DNA of 64,000 bases from Psychrosphaera saromensis (GTDB taxonomy: Bacteria > Pseudomonadota > Gammaproteobacteria > Enterobacterales > Alteromonadaceae). Under the pieces are notes generated by a model. That model searched no databases. It worked only from the letters and a program-made list of their open reading frames with translations, and was not told the origin of the DNA. Numbering within the stretch: position 1 is the stretch's first letter; every line of letters begins with the position of its first letter. The stretch is taken from the NCBI RefSeq assembly GCF_002954545.1, contig NZ_MSCH01000003.1, positions 806,001-870,000 of the forward strand, written 5' to 3'. This document shows positions 23,440 to 38,095 of this stretch, in pieces. The translations under genes and the position numbers were made by a program.

Positions 23440-23469
23440 GGACCACTTATATAAAGAAAGCATTATGAA

Positions 23470-23491
23470 TAGAGCTAGATAACTAGCTCTA
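23470..23491. terminator. Hairpin between convergent aroE and the 23507-24049 gene
   Basis: AGAGCTAG (23471-23478) pairs perfectly with CTAGCTCT (23483-23490) around loop ATAA, extended by one A/T pair. T-rich sequence follows on the plus strand but there is no uninterrupted run. Confidence 0.5.
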
Positions 23492-23506
23492 AGAGTTACC
23501 TTTCTA

Positions 23507-24049
23507 TTATAGCTGTTCTAAGTATTCATTCTTTAAGCGTACATAGTTATCAGCAGATACAGATAAAAACTCCAACTCAGACGTCTTTAACGGTCTTATC
23601 TGTTTAGCTGGATTGCCAACATATAAATACCCATCTTCTAATGCCTTATGAGGAGGGACTAAAGAACCAGCTCCAACAATACAATCATTACCAACAACAG
23701 CACCATCCATAATAATAGCGCCCATACCCACTAATACTCGATCACCAATAGTACAACCATGCAACATCGCTTTATGACCAATAGTGACATCTTCGCCTAT
23801 TAATAGCGGGTTACCTTCTGGATTAGAAGGTGACTTTCGCGTGACATGTAAGACACTGCCATCTTGAACATTAGATCTTGCACCTATAATAATAGTATTA
23901 ACATCACCTCTAGCAGCAACCATTGGCCAAATACTAACGTCACTTTTTAGGGTTATATCACCATAAAGTACCGCAGTGCCCTCTACAAAAACACTACTGT
24001 CTAGTTTTGGTGCCATACCTTTATACATCTTTGTATTTTTTAGATTCAT
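23507..24049 (-). CDS. yrdA: Gamma-carbonic-anhydrase-like hexapeptide-repeat protein (YrdA family)
   Basis: A 180-residue left-handed beta-helix protein of the YrdA/PaaY/CaiE group. Hexapeptide repeats run from about residue 15 to 150 (VFVEGTAVLYGDITLKSDVS, then INTIIIGARSNVQDGSVLHV-like turns, GEDVTIGHKAMLHGCTIGDR, GMGAIIMDGAVVGNDCIVGA). The metal-ligand pattern of gamma carbonic anhydrases (His in VLHV, GHKAMLHGC) is present, but E. coli YrdA shows that activity cannot be assumed. The ATG has GAGGA 7 bases upstream. It converges on aroE and is transcribed away from the rrn promoter region. Confidence 0.9.
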   Translation of the reverse strand: MNLKNTKMYKGMAPKLDSSVFVEGTAVLYGDITLKSDVSIWPMVAARGDVNTIIIGARSNVQDGSVLHVTRKSPSNPEGNPLLIGEDVTIGHKAMLHGCTIGDRVLVGMGAIIMDGAVVGNDCIVGAGSLVPPHKALEDGYLYVGNPAKQIRPLKTSELEFLSVSADNYVRLKNEYLEQL

Positions 24050-24160
24050 AATATGTCCTCTTATTTACCTATATAATACATTAAATTTTAAACGATTAAG
24101 TCAATAAATACACGTACTGCAGGAATATTAATCACTCAGTAATTAATTTGAAATAAAGGC

Positions 24161-24188
24161 TTGCGCTGAATCCGAAACTCCCTATAAT
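24161..24188 (+). promoter_or_regulatory. rrn promoter P1
   Basis: The -35 TTGCGC (24161-24166) and -10 TATAAT (24183-24188) are 16 bases apart. A GC-rich discriminator (GCGCCCC) follows, typical of stringently controlled rRNA promoters, and AT-rich sequence upstream could act as an UP element. It is about 368 bases before the 16S gene. Confidence 0.85.
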
Positions 24189-24307
24189 GCGCCCCATGTT
24201 GTCAGGGAGACATCAAACGGCAGAAAGACAAAGTTAAGTAAGCAGTTTGAGATTGAAATTGATTAGGAAGTTTGCAAAAACTAAATAAAAAAGATTTCAA
24301 ATAATCG

Positions 24308-24335
24308 TTGACAACGATAACGGGAAGTGTAAAAT
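24308..24335 (+). promoter_or_regulatory. rrn promoter P2
   Basis: The -35 TTGACA (24308-24313, perfect consensus) and -10 TAAAAT (24330-24335) are 16 bases apart, followed by GCGCATCCC. It is 147 bases downstream of P1, giving the classic tandem arrangement. Confidence 0.85.
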
Positions 24336-24410
24336 GCGCATCCCGGTTGAGACAAGCCTTGAGCGACTCAAATGAGAGTCAGTCTTAACCAGAACCTTCG
24401 GGGTTCGAAA

Positions 24411-24422
24411 TGTTCTTTAACA
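24411..24422 (+). promoter_or_regulatory. boxA antitermination element in the 16S leader
   Basis: TGTTCTTTAACA differs at one position from the rrn boxA consensus TGCTCTTTAACA. It is where NusB/NusE would load to protect rRNA transcription from early termination. Confidence 0.8.
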
Positions 24423-24426
24423 ACTT

Positions 24427-24450
24427 GTAATTAATTATCTGTGTGGGCAC
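24427..24450 (+). other. 5' arm of the pre-16S RNase III processing stem (3' arm 26114-26137)
   Basis: The 24 bases at 24427-24450 are complementary to 26114-26137 along their whole length, with one G-U pair. The two arms flank the 16S gene and would form the long double strand cut by RNase III to release pre-16S RNA. No other gene lies between the rrn promoters and 16S. Confidence 0.85.
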
Positions 24451-24555
24451 TTGTGAATGATAGTAACAAAAAGATTTACTATTTTTTAAGTGTCTGTGCA
24501 AACAAATTTATTTATTTGAACAGTATTTATTGAGTAGGATTAAATGAAACACTTT

Positions 24556-26089
<1,534 letters not shown>

Positions 26090-26200
26090 TACATAAAGTT
26101 ATGAGATTTACTCGTGTCCACACAGATAATTAATTACGAATTGTGAGCAAGAAGAAGTTACAGGTAGGTGGCATAAGTTAGCGCTTGTGGCATTTTATAT

Positions 26201-26277
<77 letters not shown>

Positions 26278-26399
26278 AATTTAGCGATATGCTTCGTTAT
26301 TTGACTCGTCGTGTGGAAACCACACGTCCTCATCAAATGCCTAGCCTAGCACTAAATTACCATTATCTAATTATTTAGGTAATGTACCATCAAATAGAT

Positions 26400-26475
26400 G
26401 GGGCTATAGCTCAGCTGGGAGAGCGCTTCCCTTGCACGGAAGAGGTCTGCGGTTCGATCCCGCATAGCTCCACCA
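26400..26475 (+). tRNA. alaT: tRNA-Ala (TGC anticodon)
   Basis: A 76-nt cloverleaf beginning GGGGCTATAGCTCAGCTGGG and ending AGCTCCACCA, with encoded CCA. The anticodon TGC is at 26433-26435, flanked by a CTTCC/GGAAG stem. It is the second tRNA of the rrn spacer. Confidence 0.97.
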
Positions 26476-26563
26476 CTTCTTCTTAAATGAACATAAGCTC
26501 AAATAAATACACATTAAGTGGTTAACTTTAGTGTCTATTTATTTGAGTTTTTTAAAACTCAAT

Positions 26564-26575
26564 TGCTCTTTAACA
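26564..26575 (+). promoter_or_regulatory. boxA element in the 23S leader
   Basis: TGCTCTTTAACA is a perfect match to the rrn boxA consensus, 193 bases before the 23S start. It is the second antitermination site of the operon. Confidence 0.8.
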
Positions 26576-26578
26576 AAT

Positions 26579-26602
26579 TGGAAAGCTGAATAAAAAATAA
26601 AG
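26579..26602 (+). other. 5' arm of the pre-23S processing stem (3' arm about 29684-29727)
   Basis: TGGAAAGCT (26579-26587) pairs with AGCTTTCCA (29719-29727), and TAAAAAATAAAG (26591-26602) pairs with CTTTATTTTTTA (29684-29695). The 3' side carries an extra small hairpin (ACTTAACTGATTATTCGGTT) between the two blocks. The stem encloses the 23S gene and is the expected RNase III substrate. Confidence 0.7.
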
Positions 26603-26756
26603 GTATAAATCTTATTTTAGTTCTTAGGAATTAGAATGAGTAATTTGTATCACTGTAAGAGAAAACTCAAGCGTTATTTATGTCGATTGTGTTTTTAGCG
26701 AACGCAATCAAAATGGCATAACCTACGACTTAGTGCGAGAGCATTTAAGGTTGTAT

Positions 26757-29644
<2,888 letters not shown>

Positions 29645-29751
29645 TACAACGCTTAAGTGTTCTTGAACGTTGATACAAATAAACTTTATTTTTTACTTAA
29701 CTGATTATTCGGTTAAGAAGCTTTCCATTGTTAAATACGCAATAACGCTTT

Positions 29752-29870
29752 TGTCTGGTGGCAATAGCGCTGTGGTCCCACCTGAATCCATTTCGAACTC
29801 AGAAGTGAAACGCAGTTGCGGCGATGGTAGTGTGGCAGTCGCCATGCGAGAGTAGCTCACCGCCAGACTC
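29752..29870 (+). rRNA. rrf: 5S ribosomal RNA
   Basis: About 119 nt, with terminal stem GTCTGG / CCAGAC, the internal TGGTCCCACCTGA and CGAACTCAGAAGTGAAACG blocks, and GATGGTAGTGTGG. It is the last gene of the operon, 107 bases after 23S. Confidence 0.97.
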
Positions 29871-29879
29871 CTATTAGAG

Positions 29880-29912
29880 AAACCCGTTGATCGTAAGATT
29901 GACGGGTTTTTT
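29880..29912 (+). terminator. Intrinsic terminator of the rrn operon
   Basis: AAACCCGT (29880-29887) pairs with ACGGGTTT (29902-29909), with further pairing inside and a run of six T at the end, 10 bases after 5S. Confidence 0.9.
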
Positions 29913-30127
29913 GCATCTGCGCCTATAATATTGCGTAAAAATGACACATATACACTGAAACGATAGCTTAATCGATGACTTACTGATTAAATTCTGTTCA
30001 ATTTATGCAGTTAAAATGCTAAATAATTCAGGGTGACTTGTCGAAATTTAAAATATTGACTCAAATAGCCCTAAGCACTAAATTTTGCTACATTCATTCC
30101 TCAACACTAAAATAGTGAATAGAACTC

Positions 30128-30547
30128 ATGTTTAAATTAGACCCTCGTATAGAAAAAGATTCTATTTTCATTAAAGACTTACCTTTGTGCCAAATCCGTT
30201 TACAAAACGATAGTCGTTATCCATGGCTGGTCTTATTGCCGAGTAGGAATGATTTAACAGAGGTTTATGAGTTAACAGAAGAAGACCAAGAACTGTTAAT
30301 TAAAGAAAGTTCCTTAGTATCTAAAGCTCTAGCACTTACAACGAATTGTAAGAAGGTAAATGTAGCTAACTTAGGTAACGTTGTTTCACAGTTGCATTGG
30401 CATGTTGTGGCTCGTTTTGAGCAAGATTTAACTTGGCCTGGGCCTATTTGGGGAATTGGAACATCTGTTCCTTGGGGCGATCAAAAAAGAGCCGAATTTA
30501 TCGACTCTTTCATTAGAAATTTAGCTGAACTATTAAATTCAGACTAA
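30128..30547 (+). CDS. HIT-domain protein
   Basis: A 139-residue histidine-triad nucleotide-binding/hydrolase family protein. The triad region reads [15 protein letters not shown], so the first His of the usual HxHxH pattern is Gln while the catalytic middle His and the third are kept. This variant is common in a proteobacterial HIT subgroup. The WPGPIWG segment after it is also typical. The substrate is probably a nucleotide conjugate such as a dinucleoside polyphosphate, but is unknown. It stands alone after the rrn operon, and its last four bases overlap the 3' end of the converging trxA. Confidence 0.9.
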   Translation: MFKLDPRIEKDSIFIKDLPLCQIRLQNDSRYPWLVLLPSRNDLTEVYELTEEDQELLIKESSLVSKALALTTNCKKVNVANLGNVVSQLHWHVVARFEQDLTWPGPIWGIGTSVPWGDQKRAEFIDSFIRNLAELLNSD

Positions 30548-30867
30548 ATATTTTCTGTTAAAAACTCAGTTAACTGAGTTTTACTTAATGCGCCAACTTT
30601 TGTAGCGGCAACAGCACCATTTTTAAATAACAATAGTGTTGGTATGCCACGTACACCAAATTTTGGTGGCGTATTAGGGTTTTGATCTATATTTAACTTA
30701 GCAATGGTTACATTGTCAGCCATTTCTTCAGCAACTTCATTAAGAATTGGTGCGATCATTTTACAAGGTCCACACCATTCAGCCCAAAAATCGACTAAAA
30801 CTGGCTTGTCACCGTTGATAACCGACTCAAAACTATCATCAGTTACTGCAATAATTTTATCACTCAT
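30544..30867 (-). CDS. trxA: Thioredoxin 1
   Basis: A 107-residue cytoplasmic dithiol oxidoreductase that reduces ribonucleotide reductase, methionine sulfoxide reductase and others. The active site WCGPC places the redox Cys residues at 32 and 35, inside [18 protein letters not shown], and the cis-Pro loop [11 protein letters not shown] is present. Length and sequence match E. coli TrxA (109). The ATG has GGAG upstream. It is divergent from rhlB, a conserved arrangement, and overlaps the end of the HIT gene by 4 nt tail to tail. Confidence 0.97.
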   Translation of the reverse strand: MSDKIIAVTDDSFESVINGDKPVLVDFWAEWCGPCKMIAPILNEVAEEMADNVTIAKLNIDQNPNTPPKFGVRGIPTLLLFKNGAVAATKVGALSKTQLTEFLTENI

Positions 30868-30954
30868 TTAAAACTCCAACTATTTATTAAATTTATAACG
30901 CTATTTTGAATAAAATGTTTCATATTGCAAGGGTTAAGGTTATTCTTATCCGCT

Positions 30955-32181
30955 ATGACTAAGACACATTTGACAGAAACTAAATTTTCAGACTTTTCGA
31001 TACATGAAAATGTATTAAAAGCATTATCCTCTGCGGGTTATTCGCATTGTACCCCTATTCAAGCTATGTGTATGCCTCTTATCGAAAAAGGCGCAGACAT
31101 CGCAGGACAGGCTCAAACAGGTACAGGCAAAACCATCGCCTTTTTAACTGCTACATTTAACAGATTATTAGCTAATCCGGATGCTAAAGGGCAACCGAGA
31201 GCAATAATATTAGCACCGACCCGTGAACTCGCTATTCAAATTCACAAAGACGCTATCGTGTTTGCTGAGCAAACAGGATTGTCTCTTGGATTGATTTATG
31301 GTGGCGAAGGTTATGAATCTCAACGCCAAGTACTAGAAAAAGGTGTAGATGTTCTAATTGGTACTACAGGTCGTGTTATTGATTACCATAAACAAGGTGT
31401 ATTCAATCTAGATTCGATTGAAGCTGTTGTACTTGATGAAGCGGATCGTATGTTCGATTTAGGCTTTATCAATGACATTCGTTACTTGTTTAATAATATG
31501 CCTGACAGAACGTCACGCTTAAATCTTGTTTTCTCAGCTACGATGAGTTTCAAGGTAAAAGAATTGGCATATTCACACATGAATGAACCTACTCATTTGC
31601 AGTCTGAACCAGAACAAATGACGGGTATTCGTATACAAGAAGAGTTGTTTTACCCACAGTCCAATCAAAAAATTGAACTGTTGTTATCTTTGATTGAAGA
31701 AGATTGGCCGGAAAAAGCAATTGTATTTACCAATACAAAACATTCGTGTGAAAAAGTATATAACTGGTTAAAATCAGATAAACACAGAGTTGGCTTATTA
31801 ACTGGTGATGTTAACCAACGTAAACGCTTAAGTATTTTAGAAGCGTTTGCCAAAGGTGATATCGACTTTTTAGTAGCGACTGACGTAGCTGCTCGTGGAT
31901 TACATATTCCAGAAGTATCTCATGTTTATAACTTTGATTTACCAGATGATCGTGAAGATTACGTACATCGTATAGGTAGAACTGGACGTGCTGGAGCTAG
32001 CGGTAATGCCATTAGCTTTGCTTGTGAATCTTATGTATATAACTTGCCTGCAATTGAAGAATATATTGGCCATAACATTCCTGTTAGCCAATACGATGCA
32101 GATGCGTTATTAGATGATGTTCCACGCCCTAAATATCAAAAGCGTCGTAATAATCATCACGGCCAAAGACGTCGTAACTAA
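30955..32181 (+). CDS. rhlB: DEAD-box ATP-dependent RNA helicase RhlB
   Basis: The degradosome helicase that unwinds structured RNA for RNase E and PNPase. The start at ATG 30955 is chosen because [14 protein letters not shown] matches the E. coli N-terminus; this gives 408 residues (E. coli 421). Visible motifs: Q motif ([10 protein letters not shown]...CTPIQ), [29 protein letters not shown], and [10 protein letters not shown]. The C-terminal tail is basic ([14 protein letters not shown]) and is likely an RNA contact. It is divergent from trxA and 19 nt upstream of gppA. Confidence 0.95.
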   Translation: MTKTHLTETKFSDFSIHENVLKALSSAGYSHCTPIQAMCMPLIEKGADIAGQAQTGTGKTIAFLTATFNRLLANPDAKGQPRAIILAPTRELAIQIHKDAIVFAEQTGLSLGLIYGGEGYESQRQVLEKGVDVLIGTTGRVIDYHKQGVFNLDSIEAVVLDEADRMFDLGFINDIRYLFNNMPDRTSRLNLVFSATMSFKVKELAYSHMNEPTHLQSEPEQMTGIRIQEELFYPQSNQKIELLLSLIEEDWPEKAIVFTNTKHSCEKVYNWLKSDKHRVGLLTGDVNQRKRLSILEAFAKGDIDFLVATDVAARGLHIPEVSHVYNFDLPDDREDYVHRIGRTGRAGASGNAISFACESYVYNLPAIEEYIGHNIPVSQYDADALLDDVPRPKYQKRRNNHHGQRRRN

Positions 32182-32200
32182 TTGAGCGGGAAGTTCTTTA

Positions 32201-33685
32201 ATGGAAAACAATAGTAGTTATGCCGTTATTGACTTAGGCTCAAACAGCTTCCACATGATGATAGTTCAGGTGGTTGCTGGCAGTGTTCAGGTAATAGGAC
32301 GGGTTAAACGTAAAGTTCGATTAGCCGCAGGGTTAGACAAAGATATGAATTTGTCTAACGAAGCGATGCTAAGAGGATGGGAGTGTTTAAACTTATTCGC
32401 TGAACGTCTGCAAGATATTCCCTCGCAAAATCTGAGAATTGCTGGCACAGCAACTCTCAGATTAGCAAAAAACGTTGATGTGTTTCTAAAAAAAGCTGAA
32501 CACATTCTCGGTCACAAAATTCGTGTTATTTCCGGTGATGAAGAAGCCAACACTATATACAAAGGTGTTGCTTATACTTCTAGTAGTAAACAAAAACGCC
32601 TTGTTATTGATATCGGTGGCGCCAGTACTGAACTGGTAGCTGGTGAAGGCGATATTCCACAAATCTCTAATAGCCTAAATGTAGGCTGTGTTACTTTCTT
32701 AGATAAATACTTCCCTAATGGCGAGCTGTCAGAGCAGAATTTTACTGACGCAATTGGCGCAGCAGAGCTTGAAATTGGCCAGGTTAGAGACTTGTACAAA
32801 GACTTTGACTGGCAAGAAGAAGTTGGCGCATCCGGGACGGTTCAAGCAATTCAAGAAATTCTTATACACCAAGGTCACGATGAACGAATTACACTTCCTA
32901 GACTCATTTCAATAATGCAGCAAGCCATTACATATGGCTCTATAAAGCGCTTGAATATTCCAGGTTTAGTACAAGAAAGACAGCAAGTTTTCCCAAGTGG
33001 CCTAGCAATTTTAATTGCCATATTTAGACAACTAAATTTAGTAGGTATGACATTGGCTGGCGGAGCATTACGTGAAGGCTTGTTGTATTCAATGTTACCG
33101 CATTTAACCAAGCAGAATGTCCGTGAACGTACTTTAAACAGTGTGATGACTCGTTACCATGTTGATGAAGAACACGCTAACCGTGTCGCTGAGCTTGCTA
33201 TGAATTTAGCAAATCAAGTTAGTGATAAATGGGACATGGAACAATTTGGCGCATTGGAAATCTTACGCTCTGCAGCGCTTGTTCATGAAGTAGGTTTACA
33301 AGTTGCTTACAAAGATCAGCAAATTCACGCTAGTTACTTGTTAGCAAATACCAACTTACCTGGTTTTACCGAGGCACAAAAAAACTTATTAACCGCGTTA
33401 GTTCGAAATCATAAAGAAGACATAGACCAAAGTTCATTATCAAAACAAAGTTCTACATCAGTATTATTGGCTTGTCGTTTATCTAGATTATTACGCTTGG
33501 CAGTTATATTGTCGTTAAGACGTAAAGATGAAGCTATGCCGAAAGTAATAGTGACGGTTGAAAACGAAACGTTAAAATTGAGATTGCCAGAAAATTGGAT
33601 AGGTAAAAACCCATTGACGGAAGCGGAACTCGGACAAGAAGCTAGCTATCAAGCTGCACAAGGTTGGCAGTTAGTAATAGAGTAG
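32201..33685 (+). CDS. gppA: Guanosine pentaphosphate phosphohydrolase / exopolyphosphatase
   Basis: A 494-residue Ppx/GppA family enzyme, equal to E. coli GppA in length, that converts pppGpp to ppGpp and can degrade polyphosphate. The N-terminal actin-like fold begins AVIDLGSNSFHMMIVQV, and the second phosphate loop is VIDIGGASTELVAGEG. The C-terminal HD-like helical domain has AALVHEVGLQVAY and VRNHKEDI. GppA and Ppx are hard to separate by sequence alone, but placement after rhlB favours GppA. It follows rhlB by 19 nt and is closed by a bidirectional terminator. Confidence 0.93.
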   Translation: MENNSSYAVIDLGSNSFHMMIVQVVAGSVQVIGRVKRKVRLAAGLDKDMNLSNEAMLRGWECLNLFAERLQDIPSQNLRIAGTATLRLAKNVDVFLKKAEHILGHKIRVISGDEEANTIYKGVAYTSSSKQKRLVIDIGGASTELVAGEGDIPQISNSLNVGCVTFLDKYFPNGELSEQNFTDAIGAAELEIGQVRDLYKDFDWQEEVGASGTVQAIQEILIHQGHDERITLPRLISIMQQAITYGSIKRLNIPGLVQERQQVFPSGLAILIAIFRQLNLVGMTLAGGALREGLLYSMLPHLTKQNVRERTLNSVMTRYHVDEEHANRVAELAMNLANQVSDKWDMEQFGALEILRSAALVHEVGLQVAYKDQQIHASYLLANTNLPGFTEAQKNLLTALVRNHKEDIDQSSLSKQSSTSVLLACRLSRLLRLAVILSLRRKDEAMPKVIVTVENETLKLRLPENWIGKNPLTEAELGQEASYQAAQGWQLVIE

Positions 33686-33712
33686 AGTTATTCTGGACAG
33701 GCTGTGATGAAT

Positions 33713-33744
33713 AAAAAAAGGTGCAAATTATTGCACCTTTTTTT
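33713..33744. terminator. Bidirectional terminator between gppA and hemB
   Basis: A perfect 14-bp stem (seven A then GGTGCAA, and its complement ending in seven T) around loop ATTA. It gives U-tracts on both strands for the converging genes. Confidence 0.92.
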
Positions 33745-33790
33745 GTTAGCTAAGTTTATTAACTTATTCTAAAGCGTTAACTTAATATGC

Positions 33791-34807
<1,017 letters not shown>

Positions 34808-34811
34808 TTAA

Positions 34812-36578
34812 TTACCCCTTTTGATATGTTTGTACTTGGTTACGGCCAGTTTGCTTGGCTTTATATAAAGCGCTATCCGCCATTTCAATAAATGAACTTG
34901 GCTCAATAGGTTCTTTTGAATTATGCGATGCGACACCTAAACTTATTTTACAAGATAAGGTTTGCTCATTGAGTGTTATTTTTAAGTTTTCAATTGCTGA
35001 GCGAATTTTCTCAGCTAATATTTTGGCACCGGCTAAGTCAGTATTTGGTAATAACACAGCAAACTCTTCACCACCGTATCTAAATATTTCATCAGTGGTT
35101 CGGTTTAACTGTTGTGAAGCCGTTAATGAAATACTGCGGATAACTTCATCACCAGTGGTATGGCCATAAGTATCATTCACTTTTTTGAAGTGATCTATAT
35201 CGAATATGATCAGTGACAAAGTAGCTAGCTCTCGTCTTCCTCTTCGTAACTCAGCTAGCAAGCGTTTATCAAAGTAGCGACGATTATAAATACCAGAAAG
35301 GGCATCTAAGGTGTTTAGTTTTTCCAATTGCTGATTAGTCTCTTCCAATTCACGTAAGGCAAATTGCAGTTCCATCATTTGGTCACTGGCTAAAATATCT
35401 TGTTCAGTCGTTAGTCCATTACCACCGAGTGTTGATGAGCGAACGGCAGATATAATCAAAAACATCACGTGTGCTAATAATGAGAATTGTAATAAGTATA
35501 AATTAGAGATTGGCAATTCTAATGCAGAGAAGTTGTTTACTGTAATTAACACAAGCGAGATTAATAAAATGCCTAAGCCATAATTAAATTCCTGATGCTC
35601 ATGCAATCCATGTTTCCATGTCATAGCGCCTGCATATAAGTGACAAGCGCAAATAATGATGGAAATCGCAATAACCAAATACAAGGCAGTTTGGTAACTC
35701 AGGTATAGAGTTGCAGGTGTTAACAGTAGAGCAAAAAAAGCTATCGACTTGAACCAAGCCATTAACTTGTGGTCTTGATAAAAGTGTTTAAGTGTATCTC
35801 TGGCTAATAGCGCAGAAAATATGATGGCGATACAAGCAAAAATATAAAAAGCATGTTGCTGTAATACTGGATAGTTTGGCCATATATAGTGGAAAGCAAA
35901 ACCATTCAAAGTCAAAATAATCATTAACAGTGAAAACATAAATCCAGCATTTAATAGAGATGCTTTTTGACGTCTAGCAATGTAAGCAATTAAACACACT
36001 AATATCGCTGCGAAGATAAGCCCCATATAACTACCAGTTAATAACTGTTGGTAACTTTGTTTTTCTTGGAAGTATTCTTTTTGCCATAAATTAATTGGCA
36101 GTTGGGTACTGCCTGAGGTTTGTGTGGCAATATAAACTTCTAATGTTTCATCAATGCCCCAAACAATAGGAATAATAAATGAGTCATGCAATACAGGTCG
36201 TAGGGAAAATGCCTGATTGTCACCTAAATGTTGGACACTTCTCACTTGCCCATCAATTAATAGATAAAGCACTATATTGTCTAATAGCGGAGCGTCTAAT
36301 TCTAAGTATTTTGTTTCAACTTGAGTCGATGTATTGCTTAGTTCAAAACGAAACCACTGAACTCTATGATCAAAACCTAATTTAATTTGTGCTTGATTGA
36401 ATTCAGACCAGCCTTCAATTGGTGGCGACTCAAGCGGATCGTGACCGCCAATGTTATATTCTATGTAAGGTGTTAGATCAGTCTTTCCCTTAGAATTGGT
36501 TATGTCATAGGTAGCTGCATCAACTTGCAAAAGCAGTTGAATGACGATGAAGAAGAAAATAACCAATTTATTAAACAA
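34812..36578 (-). CDS. Membrane diguanylate cyclase with 7TMR-DISM sensor
   Basis: A 588-residue protein predicted to make cyclic di-GMP. An N-terminal signal peptide (about 1-21) precedes a periplasmic 7TMR-DISMED2-like sensor domain (about 25-170), then seven transmembrane helices (about 180-380), a short linker helix, and a C-terminal GGDEF domain. The active-site motif is GGEEF at 502-506, complete, and the product-inhibition site RxxD is present as RTTD five residues before it. DALSGIYNRRYFD and FDIDHFKKVNDTYGH are also typical. The ligand of the sensor is unknown. It is 4 nt upstream of hemB. Confidence 0.9.
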   Translation of the reverse strand: MFNKLVIFFFIVIQLLLQVDAATYDITNSKGKTDLTPYIEYNIGGHDPLESPPIEGWSEFNQAQIKLGFDHRVQWFRFELSNTSTQVETKYLELDAPLLDNIVLYLLIDGQVRSVQHLGDNQAFSLRPVLHDSFIIPIVWGIDETLEVYIATQTSGSTQLPINLWQKEYFQEKQSYQQLLTGSYMGLIFAAILVCLIAYIARRQKASLLNAGFMFSLLMIILTLNGFAFHYIWPNYPVLQQHAFYIFACIAIIFSALLARDTLKHFYQDHKLMAWFKSIAFFALLLTPATLYLSYQTALYLVIAISIIICACHLYAGAMTWKHGLHEHQEFNYGLGILLISLVLITVNNFSALELPISNLYLLQFSLLAHVMFLIISAVRSSTLGGNGLTTEQDILASDQMMELQFALRELEETNQQLEKLNTLDALSGIYNRRYFDKRLLAELRRGRRELATLSLIIFDIDHFKKVNDTYGHTTGDEVIRSISLTASQQLNRTTDEIFRYGGEEFAVLLPNTDLAGAKILAEKIRSAIENLKITLNEQTLSCKISLGVASHNSKEPIEPSSFIEMADSALYKAKQTGRNQVQTYQKG

Positions 36579-36690
36579 GAATGAAACCTTTTTTGCTTAT
36601 GCTGAAATTAAGGGTGAAACAATATCAGCAGTTTATTCAGTAATCTAGTGCTCTGAATTATAGCTGGATTAATTGAATTGCGACTAACTT

Positions 36691-37431
36691 TTACTCTGTT
36701 TGTTCACTATCTGTATTTTTAACTTTGATGACTCTGGATAGGATTAATCCTAACTCAAACAACAACCACATAGGAATGGCCAATAACGTTTGGCTTATTA
36801 CATCCGGAGGCGTCAGTAACATACCTAAAACAAAGGCAGCTAACACAACATATGGTCTTTTTTGCTTTAAGTTATCTACAGTTGTTACACCAGATAAGCA
36901 AAGAATAAAGACCAGAACTGGTACTTCAAATGATAATCCAAATGCGATGAATAATTTTAAAGTGAAATCTAAATAGCTGGTTATGTCAGTGGCGATAACT
37001 ATATTTTCTGGCGCGACACTAGTGAAAAAAGCGAAGACTAATGGGAATACAATAAAATAAGAAAAAGCGATACCACAGTAAAAAAGTAGAACCGAGGTAA
37101 TTAATATTGGCGCTGCAAATTTTTTCTCATGGCTGTATAAGCCTGGCGCGATAAAGCCCCAGATTTGATGTAATAGGTATGGAAAAGCAAGCACAATAGA
37201 TAACATAAATGCCAATTTAAAAGGCGCAAAAAATGGTGCAGCAACATCTGTTGCTATCATATTTGAACCTGCTGGCAGTACATCTAACAGAGGGGTTGAT
37301 ACTAAGGTATATAATTCATTAGCAAAGTAGGCAAGTCCAGCAAAACACAATAATATTGCAACCACAGATCGAATTAAGCGTTGTCTGAGCTCAACTAGGT
37401 GAGCTATAAAAGGGGGTTTATCATTTGTCAT
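36691..37431 (-). CDS. tatC: Sec-independent protein translocase subunit TatC
   Basis: The twin-arginine signal receptor of the inner-membrane Tat translocase. The 246 residues have six hydrophobic helices. The N-terminal signature HLVELRQRLIRS and the first periplasmic loop with PLLDVLPAGSNMIATDVAAPFF are conserved. The helical segments FPYLLHQIWGFIAPGLYSHEKK and FEVPVLVFILCLSGV follow. Its start overlaps the end of tatB by 11 nt. Order on the minus strand is tatA-tatB-tatC, as in E. coli, with no tatD after it. Confidence 0.97.
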   Translation of the reverse strand: MTNDKPPFIAHLVELRQRLIRSVVAILLCFAGLAYFANELYTLVSTPLLDVLPAGSNMIATDVAAPFFAPFKLAFMLSIVLAFPYLLHQIWGFIAPGLYSHEKKFAAPILITSVLLFYCGIAFSYFIVFPLVFAFFTSVAPENIVIATDITSYLDFTLKLFIAFGLSFEVPVLVFILCLSGVTTVDNLKQKRPYVVLAAFVLGMLLTPPDVISQTLLAIPMWLLFELGLILSRVIKVKNTDSEQTE

Positions 37432-37738
37432 TTTTAGGTGTATCTACAGGCGATTCAGAAAGTGTTTTTTGTACACTTTTAGCGGCGTTTGTTAACTCGT
37501 CGACGGACTCTTGCAGATCAGGAGATAAGTTTTCCATCCCTAATTGCTCAGCTTTTTTTAGGTTTTCATGTAGTTCGTGTACACGAAGCTGTTCATTAAC
37601 TTCAGCGGATAAGCCTTGAACCATTTGACTGAATTGTTGTTTCATTTTAGTAAAACGACGAATTGCAGATGGAAGTTTATCGGGACCAAGTACTATGGTG
37701 CCAACAACCGCAATAACAATAAACTCCCAAAATCCCAT
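37421..37738 (-). CDS. tatB: Sec-independent protein translocase subunit TatB
   Basis: A 105-residue partner of TatC in Tat substrate recognition. It has an N-terminal transmembrane helix (MGFWEFIVIAVVGTIVLGPDKLP, with the conserved Glu and Gly-Pro hinge), an amphipathic helix (AIRRFTKMKQQFSQMV) and a charged cytoplasmic tail. It is shorter than E. coli TatB (171), the difference being in the variable tail. It starts 5 nt after tatA and overlaps tatC by 11 nt. Confidence 0.95.
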   Translation of the reverse strand: MGFWEFIVIAVVGTIVLGPDKLPSAIRRFTKMKQQFSQMVQGLSAEVNEQLRVHELHENLKKAEQLGMENLSPDLQESVDELTNAAKSVQKTLSESPVDTPKNDK

Positions 37739-37743
37739 ATCAA

Positions 37744-37971
37744 TTAATCTTTTTTATTAACTTTGTCTGGGTTTTCTGATTTTTCGAAATCAGCATCAGC
37801 ATCTGGTTTTGATTCAATATTGGTTTTTTCATCAGAAACTGAACTTTTGAAGCCTTTTATCGCTGAGCCTAAATCTGTTCCTAAGGTTTTTAATTTTTTT
37901 GTACCAAAAAGTAATACTACTATCACTAGTATAAGTATAAGTGAGCCTGGACCAATTCCACCAAATCCCAT
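37744..37971 (-). CDS. tatA: Sec-independent protein translocase subunit TatA
   Basis: A pore-forming Tat subunit of 75 residues. A short transmembrane helix ([17 protein letters not shown]) is followed by the FGTKKL hinge and an amphipathic helix ([16 protein letters not shown]), then an acidic tail. ATG 37971 is chosen because GAGG lies 9 bases upstream and MGFGGIG matches the TatA start; a TTG at 37986 overlaps that site and would give 80 residues. It is the first gene of tatABC. Confidence 0.95.
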   Translation of the reverse strand: MGFGGIGPGSLILILVIVVLLFGTKKLKTLGTDLGSAIKGFKSSVSDEKTNIESKPDADADFEKSENPDKVNKKD

Positions 37972-38095
37972 TATTAATATCCTCAATTGTATTTATTTTG
38001 AGTTAGTATAAAGTTTAATTAACTGAAATAATATATTTAGATATTCAATGATGAATAATAAATAAATAATTACAAAAAAACATGGAAGCTGTTTA

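Noticed and set aside
30128-30547. Possible loss of the HIT active site because the first triad His is Gln
   Set aside because: The catalytic middle His and the third are kept, and this variant is usual in a bacterial HIT subgroup, so inactivation is not supported.
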